From contig CAMAFU010000075.1 of NCBI GenBank assembly GCA_945833725.1, positions 1 to 7,966 of the forward strand: a stretch of 7,966 nucleotides of DNA. Direction: 5' to 3'. Made by a program: the position numbers and the translations under genes. Numbering within the stretch: the first letter of the stretch is position 1; each line of letters begins with the position of its first letter. Below are positions 1-5,781 of this stretch, piece after piece. The notes under the pieces are model-generated. The model saw only the letters and a program-made list of their open reading frames with translations. It did not search any database and was not told the DNA's origin. Source of the stretch: an uncultured Treponema sp. (GTDB lineage: Bacteria; Spirochaetota; Spirochaetia; Treponematales; Treponemataceae).

Positions 1-2
1 AG

Positions 3-440
3 GATTTATTTCTGGAAAAAATGCTTCCTTTATCTATGAAAGTTCCTGATGAACAGAAGGAAATGTTTACATTGCAACTTATGTATAGAAGTGTTATATT
101 ACGGAAACAGTATAATTGGTTCGCAGATTTTTCTGTCGGTTCTATTCGTCATAAAGCTATTGAGCTATATGCAAGGGTAGGGGAACTTGTTTACGAGGTA
201 GATTGTGCAGCTGAAGGGCTTGAAAAATTTCCTCAGCAGGAACTTGTTACGCTTTCCCAGCTTTTTTCGCATATTTCCAGAATTCTTGAAATGCTTTCTT
301 CTTCTAAAGATTGCAGAGACGAAGAAAAAAATGCTTTAGGTATGTCTTTGGAAGGTATGGAATATAATTTCGAAGATATACGGGGGCGGCTAAAAATTGC
401 AGTGGATCAGTTTTTTGCAGAAGGTTTTAAAGTAATTTAG
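3..440 (+). CDS. C-terminal part of an unrecognised, mostly helical protein (probably 5'-truncated)
   Basis: I do not recognise this protein. The frame is open from the window edge to a TAG at 438-440. The first ATG is at 21 and a second lies at 36, but neither has a convincing Shine-Dalgarno sequence, whereas other genes here have GGAGG or AGGGG sites. I therefore think the true start lies upstream of the window; an ATG start at 21 would give 139 residues. The visible part is rich in Leu, Glu and aromatic residues, has no obvious membrane segment, signal peptide or metal motif, and reads as several amphipathic helices. It ends 69 bases before the start of the EIIA gene on the same strand, so co-transcription with that gene is plausible. 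The coding call is supported by codon use that looks normal and by the same-strand context. The function is unknown. Confidence 0.6.
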   Translation, partial: DLFLEKMLPLSMKVPDEQKEMFTLQLMYRSVILRKQYNWFADFSVGSIRHKAIELYARVGELVYEVDCAAEGLEKFPQQELVTLSQLFSHISRILEMLSSSKDCRDEEKNALGMSLEGMEYNFEDIRGRLKIAVDQFFAEGFKVI

Positions 441-509
441 CCGGTGTTTTCCGGTTGTGTTTATACATTCAGGGCTTGTGGTGCCTGTTTTTTTTCGGCG
501 GTGGCTATT

Positions 510-971
510 ATGATTCCAACAGTCAATATTGGTGAGTATTTGCGGCTTGGCGGAGTGTATCGCGATGTTGAAGGTTCAACTCCTCTGGAAATTTACAGCA
601 ATTTATCCGCAGTATTAAATTTGCCGCCTTCTGTTTCTCCAAGACAGTTTTACGATGCTCTTGCTGCCAGAGAACTTGTTTTAAGCACGGCAGTTGGTCA
701 TGGAGTTGCCATTCCTCATTCTCAAAAACCTCTGCTTAAAGATTTTAGTGAACACCGCATTTTTATATGCTATCTTTCCCAAAGCATTGACATGAAGGCT
801 ATGGACAATAAAAAAGTTCACACAATGATTATTCCTTTAACAAGTAATACACAGTCTCATTTGCATGTAATTTCTCAGTTGGCGAGACTTTTATCTCAGG
901 AAGATTTTCATAAAGGTCTTGAACTTAGGTATGGGTTCAATGAACTTTATCCGCTTTTACGAAGTTTCTAA
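510..971 (+). CDS. PTS EIIA type-2 (fructose/nitrogen-type) domain protein
   Basis: This is a single-domain phosphotransferase-system EIIA protein of 153 residues, close to the usual size of EIIA-Ntr (PtsN). The active-site region GHGVAIPHS places the phosphorylated histidine at residue 70, as in IIA-Ntr and IIA-Fru. A second conserved stretch (HLHVISQLARLL, residues 117-128) matches the usual later helix of the fold. The frame is open back to an ATG at 444, but I chose the ATG at 510: the extra 22 residues look like translated leader, and a GGCGGTGG stretch lies just upstream of 510. No EIIB or EIIC is present, so a regulatory role is more likely than sugar transport. Treponemes are known to keep partial PTS sets (HPr, HPr kinase, EIIA-Ntr) without sugar permeases. 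The gene lies 73 bases upstream of tkt on the same strand. PtsN is the likeliest name; the family call is firm, the partner and target are unknown. Confidence 0.87.
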   Translation: MIPTVNIGEYLRLGGVYRDVEGSTPLEIYSNLSAVLNLPPSVSPRQFYDALAARELVLSTAVGHGVAIPHSQKPLLKDFSEHRIFICYLSQSIDMKAMDNKKVHTMIIPLTSNTQSHLHVISQLARLLSQEDFHKGLELRYGFNELYPLLRSF

Positions 972-990
972 AATAGCCTTAAAACTTAAA

Positions 991-1012
991 GACAGTAACC
1001 TGTCGGTTTTTT
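991..1012 (+). terminator. Weak terminator-like hairpin between the EIIA gene and tkt
   Basis: GACAG (991-995) and CTGTC (1000-1004) can pair around a 4-base loop, followed by GG and six T residues (1007-1012). The stem is only 5 bp and two G residues separate it from the T-run, so it may be a weak terminator or attenuator after the EIIA gene. I see no clear promoter between it and tkt, which argues for at least partial read-through. Confidence 0.4.
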
Positions 1013-1044
1013 GGCATTTAAATAAATTTTAAGGGGTAAATTTT

Positions 1045-3021
1045 ATGGACAAAAATGGAATTGCTGCCGTCGCAAAATCAATTCGCAGCCTGTCAATCGA
1101 TGCCATTCAAAAAGCAAAATCAGGTCACCCTGGTCTCCCGCTGGGATGTGCAGAACTTGCTGCTGTTTTGTACGGAGAAGTTCTTAAGCACAATCCGGCA
1201 AATTCAAAATGGGCCGACAGAGACAGATTTGTTCTTTCTGCAGGGCATGGTTCAATGCTGCTTTATTCAATCCTTTTTTTAAGCGGCTATAAAGTTTCGC
1301 TGGACGACATTAAAAATTTCCGTCAGGTGGGCTCTGCCTGTCCAGGTCATCCTGAATACGGCTGGACTGACGGTGTTGAAAATACAAGCGGCCCTCTTGG
1401 TCAGGGAATTGCCCTTGCTGTAGGAATGGCAATGGCAGAAACTATGATGGCTGCAAAATTTAATACAGAAAATCATAAAATTGTAGATCACTATACATAC
1501 TGTCTTTGTGGTGAAGGTTGTCTTGAAGAAGGTGTTTCTTCGGAGGCATCTTCTTTTGCAGGACACAATAAACTGGGAAAATTAATTTTATTCTATGATC
1601 AGAATAAAATTTCCATTGACGGTTCAACAGACATAACTTTTACCGAAGATATTGGAAAAAGGTACGAATCGTACGGCTGGCAGGTTTTAAAAGGCGATAT
1701 GTATGATGTAGAGGGGCTTTTGTCTCTTATAAATCAGGCTAAAGCATGCACCGATAAACCTTCAATAATCATGCTTAAATCTGTAATAGGAAAATTTGCT
1801 CCTAAACAGGGAACAAGTGCCGTTCACGGGGAACCTTTGGGAGATGCGGATGTAGCCGAAACGAAAAAAAATCTGGGTATAAATCCAGAAGAATTTTTCT
1901 ATGTAGATCCAGATGCCCTCCGTTATTTTGAAGAAAAGAAAGCCGCATTTGCAAAAAGGGAACAGGACTGGAAAAATGAATTTGAACTTTGGGCAAAAGA
2001 AAATCCAGAACTTGCTTCCATGTGGAATAATGCCATGGAAGGAAAAGGCGACTGTAAAACAGAAGATCCTGTTTACCAGACAGGAAGCAGCATTGCCACA
2101 AGAACAGCCAGCGGCGATATGATAAATGCAATTGGATTAACCCATTCAACTTTTGTAGGTGGAAGTGCCGACTTAAAAGGTTCCAATAAATCTGGAATGA
2201 AATGCGACGGTGGTACATGGTCTTTTGAAAACCGAGCCGGCCGTTCCGTTGAATATGGCATACGGGAATTTGGTATGGCCGATGAAGCTGTGGGCATGAG
2301 CCTGCACGGTGGAATAAGACCATTTGTGGCTACATATCTTGTTTTCAGTGATTATATGCGTCCTGCAATTCGTCTTGCTTCCATAATGAAACAGCCTGTA
2401 ATTTTTGACCTTACCCACGATTCAATTTATGTTGGCGAAGACGGCCCTACACATCAGCCTATAGAACATCTTGCTTCTTTAAGGGCAATTCCTGGTGTGC
2501 AGGTTTTGCGTCCTGGAGATGCAGAAGAAACTGTAGCAGCCTGGCATATTGCCATGGAAAGTAAAGATCACCCTGTTGTTTTAGCCCTTACAAGACAGAA
2601 TGTTCCTGTTTATGCAAAGGAAGATTCTTTATGGAAAGAAAATATTAAGAAAGGAGCTTATATTGTTCACAAAGGTTCCGATTCTCCTGATGTAACTGTT
2701 ATTGCTACAGGTTCAGAAGTTTCTATGGCTTTAGATGCTGCAAAACTTGTTTCCGATAAATCTGTTCGCGTAGTTTCTGTAATAGATAAATCTCTTTTTG
2801 AAGCACAGGATTGTAACTTTAAGGAATCTGTTCTGGGAAAAACGGCAAGAATTATGGTTGCTGAAGCAGGTTGCTGCACAGGCTGGGAAGGTTATGTAAA
2901 GTGCAAAAGCGACCTTTTTACAATAGACCGCTTTGGTGAGTCTGGTCCTGGAAAAAAGGTTGCAGAGGCTTTGGGCTTTACTGCAGAAAATCTTGCAAAC
3001 CGCATTATGAGTAACTGTTAA
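1045..3021 (+). CDS. tkt: Transketolase
   Basis: A full-length transketolase of 658 residues, the normal family size. It is a cytoplasmic TPP- and Mg-dependent enzyme that transfers two-carbon ketol units between sugar phosphates in the non-oxidative pentose phosphate pathway. The ATG is preceded by AAGGGG (1031-1036), 8 bases away. The TPP-binding N-domain has SGHPG (His28), AGHGS (His68), CPGHPE (His102) and VHGEPLG (His261). The pyrimidine-binding domain has YGIREFGM with the catalytic Glu at about 408, then DGPTHQP (466-472) and the TRQN substrate-phosphate motif. A typical C-terminal domain follows. One oddity is that the Mg/TPP motif, normally GDG, reads GEG at residues 156-158 (codon GAA at 1513-1515), with the partner Asn at 187. 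All other catalytic residues that I can place are intact. The gene follows the EIIA gene and ends in a strong terminator. Confidence 0.97.
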   Translation: MDKNGIAAVAKSIRSLSIDAIQKAKSGHPGLPLGCAELAAVLYGEVLKHNPANSKWADRDRFVLSAGHGSMLLYSILFLSGYKVSLDDIKNFRQVGSACPGHPEYGWTDGVENTSGPLGQGIALAVGMAMAETMMAAKFNTENHKIVDHYTYCLCGEGCLEEGVSSEASSFAGHNKLGKLILFYDQNKISIDGSTDITFTEDIGKRYESYGWQVLKGDMYDVEGLLSLINQAKACTDKPSIIMLKSVIGKFAPKQGTSAVHGEPLGDADVAETKKNLGINPEEFFYVDPDALRYFEEKKAAFAKREQDWKNEFELWAKENPELASMWNNAMEGKGDCKTEDPVYQTGSSIATRTASGDMINAIGLTHSTFVGGSADLKGSNKSGMKCDGGTWSFENRAGRSVEYGIREFGMADEAVGMSLHGGIRPFVATYLVFSDYMRPAIRLASIMKQPVIFDLTHDSIYVGEDGPTHQPIEHLASLRAIPGVQVLRPGDAEETVAAWHIAMESKDHPVVLALTRQNVPVYAKEDSLWKENIKKGAYIVHKGSDSPDVTVIATGSEVSMALDAAKLVSDKSVRVVSVIDKSLFEAQDCNFKESVLGKTARIMVAEAGCCTGWEGYVKCKSDLFTIDRFGESGPGKKVAEALGFTAENLANRIMSNC

Positions 3022-3026
3022 AAAAG

Positions 3027-3067
3027 AAAGGGTGCACTTCACTTCGCTGAGGATGCACCCTTTTTTT
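3027..3067. terminator. Bidirectional rho-independent terminator between tkt and the convergent hydrogenase-MCP gene
   Basis: AAAGGGTGCA (3027-3036) pairs with TGCACCCTTT (3054-3063). The stem can continue inward, past a bulged A at 3053, through CTTCA (3037-3041) with TGAGG (3048-3052). Seven T residues (3061-3067) follow on the plus strand. On the minus strand the A-rich run at 3021-3029 gives a T-rich tail. It begins 5 bases after the tkt stop and ends 32 bases from the stop of the facing gene, so it can serve both. Confidence 0.93.
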
Positions 3068-3099
3068 ATAAAACAAAAGACTAAAAGGAAACAAAAAAA

Positions 3100-5187
3100 T
3101 TATTGTTCCCGAATATTTATTTGCTGTACGGCAGTTCTTATTTTTGAAGTTGAATAGCGGAGTTTTTCTACGGCTTCGTTTACAGAGCCAGTATTTTCCC
3201 GCATTTTTTCCAGAGATTCCAGCATCTGCTGCCCGCCTTCGTTTTGTTCAGCAATGGCTCTTTTAACAACTTCTTCTTGATTTGCAACCTGTTCGGCCAG
3301 AGAAACAACATTTTCAATTTCTTTTTTTGCTTCAATTGTGGCATTAAAAGTTTTGTCGATGAGTTTTTTTATTTTTGCCAGAACATCGCTGATTTGTTTT
3401 GCCTGAAGACTTGAATTTTCTGCCAGCTTGCGGATTTCTTCTGCAACAACAGAAAAGCCTTTTCCAGTTTCACCGGCATGGGCAGCTTCTATTGCCGCAT
3501 TCATTGCAAGAAGGTCTGTTTGAGAGGAAATTTCCTGAATCATTTCGCTCATTTCCCCAAGTCCCCTGGAATTCTGTTCAATGTCGTTTACAAGTTTTGT
3601 AACCTGTTCAATGCTTATTTTTCCGGCTTTTGTAGCTTCCGACAAACTGTTCATGGTCAGTGAATTTTTATTTAAAACACTGTTTATTGAATCAATATTC
3701 TGAATCATCTGTTCGATTGCTGCCGAAGATGTATTTACGCTGTTTACCATTTCGGCGGAAACATCGCTTATTTCTTCTACACCTTTGTCGCTTTCGCTGA
3801 ATTCCTGCAGGCTGGAAGTTTTTACCATATTAACTGCCTGCATAAGTTTTTCCCGCTGGGATTTTTGCAAATTCTGAAGCTGAAGGCTGTTGAAATGGGA
3901 ACAGTTTTCAGGTTTGTTTAATCCGTTATGGATGGCAATGGCAAATTCCTTGCAGCTATTGTAACCGCATGCACCGCAGTTTAATAAATCAGATTCTTCA
4001 TATTTTCCGAAAGTTTTGTAAATGTCGTCCAGAGCAAATTTTGAAGGAACGCTGAAGTAGCTTTGAACTGTGGAATTTTTATTTTCAAAATTTCTGGCAT
4101 AAATTTCCGGCTGCCAGTATTTTTCGATAACACGGTGAAGTTTTTTTATTTTTAATTTTGATTCTTGTTGAGTTGAATAAATTTTTTTACGGGACTCTTC
4201 GCGAATATCAATGAATTTTTCCAGTTCGTCTACAGATTTGCCGTCGGTGGCAGTGGCTGGCCCTGCATTACATCCGTGCTGGCAGGAAAGACAGTCAATA
4301 AGCATGTATTTAGGAGTGCGGCCTTCGCGAATTTCTCTTGCCAGAAAATCAAGATAGTTCGTTACTTCTGGCTGCCCCGAAATTTGGCGGCTGTTTTTTC
4401 GTATGTCGGGAATATAACGCTCGCAGGTGTGAATAAGACCGCCTGGAGTAGAATAAGTAACAGCCCGTTCTGCAGGAGGATTAAAGTAGTCGATTTTTGG
4501 GAACGAAGAAATATCTATATTGTTGGTTTTGAAATAGTCAGAAATGGAACGGAGTGTAACATTGTAATCGCCCAGAGAAGTTTCGATGTTTTCTGTTTTT
4601 TTTGCATAGCACGGGCTTATTATAAGAATTTTGTGGCTGTTGTATTCAGGGTAAAATTCTCGGATAAATTTAACGGTGTGCCCGGTGGGACTATCGGCCT
4701 GCATTAAAAACGGCAGAAGTTCAGGACAGAATTTTTCGATGTAGGAAACTACAGCAGGACAAGACTGGCTTATTACAAGAGAAGGCTTGTGTTTTTTAAT
4801 GTGATTAACAAGGCTTTTTGTGTTAAGTTCGGCGCCCCAGCTGGCATCAAAAATTTTTTCTACACCTAAGGAAGTGAGCCAGCCGTTAAATTCCATATTG
4901 TGACCGTTGAAAGTTGCAGCAATCGCAGGATCAATAACAGCAACAATTTTTTGATTTAAGGATGCATCTTCTAAAAAAAGCGAAAGATCATCAAGACCTT
5001 GCCTTGCCCCATGAGGACATTCCTCGATACAAAGGCCGCAACCGATGCAAAGTTCAGGTTTAACAGAAACATAGCCGCCGGAAACATCATTGCATAATTT
5101 AATTGGGCAGACGGAAATGCATTTGTGGCAGTTGATACATTTTTCGGGATCTGTTTTTATTATGACTTTGTTTTCAAAATTGCTCAT
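3100..5187 (-). CDS. Soluble [FeFe]-hydrogenase-like sensor fused to a methyl-accepting chemotaxis domain
   Basis: A 695-residue protein, probably a cytoplasmic H2 or redox chemosensor. Domains in order: two 4Fe-4S ferredoxin motifs (CxxCxxCxxxCP at 17-28 and 47-58); the Fe-hydrogenase large-subunit domain (about 80-315) with SCP (Cys143), SPTGHT (166-171), PCYAKK (Cys193) and CQHGC (Cys302, Cys306), which match the four H-cluster cysteines; a CGACGYNSC Fe-S domain (Cys404, 407, 412, 429); a coiled-coil linker; then an MCP signalling hairpin (about 455-690) with the CheA/CheW-binding tip at about 553-592. No transmembrane segment or PAS domain is visible. The frame is open to an ATG at 5313, but ATG 5187 has a GGAG site and avoids translating the promoter region. 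It resembles the putative sensory (group C, HydS-like) hydrogenases, in which chemotaxis-linked members are known. Position 142, the proton-relay Cys in catalytic enzymes, is Ser. No hydrogenase maturation genes are in the window. Confidence 0.92.
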   Translation of the reverse strand: MSNFENKVIIKTDPEKCINCHKCISVCPIKLCNDVSGGYVSVKPELCIGCGLCIEECPHGARQGLDDLSLFLEDASLNQKIVAVIDPAIAATFNGHNMEFNGWLTSLGVEKIFDASWGAELNTKSLVNHIKKHKPSLVISQSCPAVVSYIEKFCPELLPFLMQADSPTGHTVKFIREFYPEYNSHKILIISPCYAKKTENIETSLGDYNVTLRSISDYFKTNNIDISSFPKIDYFNPPAERAVTYSTPGGLIHTCERYIPDIRKNSRQISGQPEVTNYLDFLAREIREGRTPKYMLIDCLSCQHGCNAGPATATDGKSVDELEKFIDIREESRKKIYSTQQESKLKIKKLHRVIEKYWQPEIYARNFENKNSTVQSYFSVPSKFALDDIYKTFGKYEESDLLNCGACGYNSCKEFAIAIHNGLNKPENCSHFNSLQLQNLQKSQREKLMQAVNMVKTSSLQEFSESDKGVEEISDVSAEMVNSVNTSSAAIEQMIQNIDSINSVLNKNSLTMNSLSEATKAGKISIEQVTKLVNDIEQNSRGLGEMSEMIQEISSQTDLLAMNAAIEAAHAGETGKGFSVVAEEIRKLAENSSLQAKQISDVLAKIKKLIDKTFNATIEAKKEIENVVSLAEQVANQEEVVKRAIAEQNEGGQQMLESLEKMRENTGSVNEAVEKLRYSTSKIRTAVQQINIREQ

Positions 5188-5196
5188 TTTACAAAA

Positions 5197-5200
5197 CTCC
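5197..5200 (-). promoter_or_regulatory. Ribosome binding site that sets the hydrogenase-MCP start at 5187
   Basis: On the minus strand GGAG lies 9 bases before ATG 5187. The alternative in-frame ATG at 5313 lies upstream of the predicted promoter and inside the edge of the GC-rich island, so it is unlikely to be used. Confidence 0.7.
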
Positions 5201-5208
5201 ACAGCTAA

Positions 5209-5231
5209 GGACAAGCAAAGAGCACTTGTCC
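5209..5231 (-). promoter_or_regulatory. Inverted repeat in the hydrogenase-MCP leader (candidate operator or RNA hairpin)
   Basis: GGACAAG and CTTGTCC form perfect 7-bp arms separated by 9 bases. The repeat begins about 11 bases downstream of the predicted -10 box, so it sits at or just after the transcription start, and it ends 21 bases before the start codon. It could be a repressor operator or a stem-loop in the mRNA leader. There is no T-run after it, so it is not a terminator. I do not recognise it as the site of a named regulator. Confidence 0.5.
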
Positions 5232-5242
5232 AGATTGAAATA

Positions 5243-5271
5243 ATTATATCACTTATTTGCAGATTTGTAAA
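5243..5271 (-). promoter_or_regulatory. Sigma70-type promoter for the hydrogenase-MCP gene
   Basis: On the minus strand TTTACA (5271-5266) and a consensus TATAAT (5248-5243) are separated by exactly 17 bases. The predicted start lies near 5236, giving a leader of roughly 50 bases that contains the inverted repeat at 5209-5231. The gene therefore appears to be transcribed independently of the pspC operon upstream. Confidence 0.75.
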
Positions 5272-5309
5272 AAACGATGAAAACAAAAATTTGAATAGAA
5301 AATATGGGT

Positions 5310-5396
5310 GCATGGGGCAAAAGCCCCACCGGACTTTCCGCGGTTCCGGCTTTCGCCTTCATTGGGGCTTTGCCCCAACGCCCATGGCGCCGCTCC
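5310..5396. repeat. GC-rich hairpin island 1 (probable dispersed intergenic repeat)
   Basis: By hand count this 87-base stretch is about two-thirds GC, in contrast to the AT-rich flanks. It holds TGGGGC-AAAA-GCCCCA (5313-5328, 6-bp stem), TTGGGGC-TTT-GCCCCAA (5362-5378, 7-bp stem), a CCGGA/TCCGG pair around the palindrome CCGCGG, and a CATGGG/CCCATG pair at its outer ends (5311-5316 and 5381-5386). On the minus strand one small hairpin would have a GAAA tetraloop (GGC-GAAA-GCC). The 14-base core GGGGCAAAAGCCCC recurs at 7198-7211. None of the hairpins has a T-run, so it is not an ordinary terminator for pspC. Open frames run through it on both strands but look spurious. Confidence 0.6.
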
Positions 5397-5430
5397 AATT
5401 CCTTGCACGGATTTACTTTGGAAAAACAGT

Positions 5431-5730
5431 TTACTTTTTTTCGAAGTAGGAATCAAAATCTTTATCGTCGCTATCTTTGGAAGAAGAAGTATTGTTGTGA
5501 GGACGGTAATTTTTATTTGCCTGCTCCATGTTTTCAAAATCATCAATAGGTTTTGATGGAATTAAAACAGCTGCAATAATGTAAACTACAATTCCTGTTC
5601 CGCCTAAAAGAAGGGTTGCAGCAAAAATAAGGCGGATTATTGTAGGATCGATATTGAAATATTCACCAATACCACCGCATGTTCCTGTAAATATTTTATT
5701 TTGTGAAGACTTGTAGATTTTCTTTGACAT
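5431..5730 (-). CDS. PspC-domain membrane protein
   Basis: A 99-residue PspC-family protein. The signature is clear: TCGGIGEYFNIDPTIIRL (residues 17-34), followed by a hydrophobic segment from about 31 to 57 with a central GGTG and ending in LIPSK. The C-terminal tail (about 60-99) is polar, rich in Ser, Asp, Asn and Lys, and probably disordered. PspC proteins act at the cytoplasmic membrane and are linked to phage-shock and envelope-stress responses; small stand-alone versions are common outside Proteobacteria and poorly characterised. The ATG has a strong GGAGG site 5 bases upstream. It is the last gene of the padR, HAAS/DUF4097, pspC operon, 51 bases after the preceding stop. No other Psp gene (pspA, pspF) is present, so its partner is probably the upstream HAAS/DUF4097 protein. 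Confidence 0.9.
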   Translation of the reverse strand: MSKKIYKSSQNKIFTGTCGGIGEYFNIDPTIIRLIFAATLLLGGTGIVVYIIAAVLIPSKPIDDFENMEQANKNYRPHNNTSSSKDSDDKDFDSYFEKK

Positions 5731-5781
5731 ATTTTCCTCCAGAATTATTAAAAAATTTTATGACGGCAAAAGCTGTCTGTT

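Noticed and set aside
441..454. CCGG-TGTTTT-CCGG hairpin just after the first gene's stop
   Set aside because: The stem is only 4 bp plus weak extension and no T-run follows, so it is not supported as a terminator.
1802..2323. Long open frame on the minus strand inside tkt (and shorter ones at 1279-1566, 2731-3042)
   Set aside because: They lie antisense to a clearly conserved transketolase, their proteins are rich in unusual Cys/His/Arg strings with no motif, and no ribosome site or promoter fits.
5253..5556. Open frames on both strands across the GC-rich island at 5310-5396
   Set aside because: The frames arise from the GC-rich repeat and overlap pspC or the hydrogenase promoter. The peptides have no recognisable domain and no good start signal.
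5762..5777. Imperfect hairpin GACGGC-AAAA-GCTGTC between the HAAS/DUF4097 and pspC genes
   Set aside because: One mismatch in a 6-bp stem and a T-rich stretch that starts several bases later. It could be a weak attenuator, but the evidence is too thin to list.
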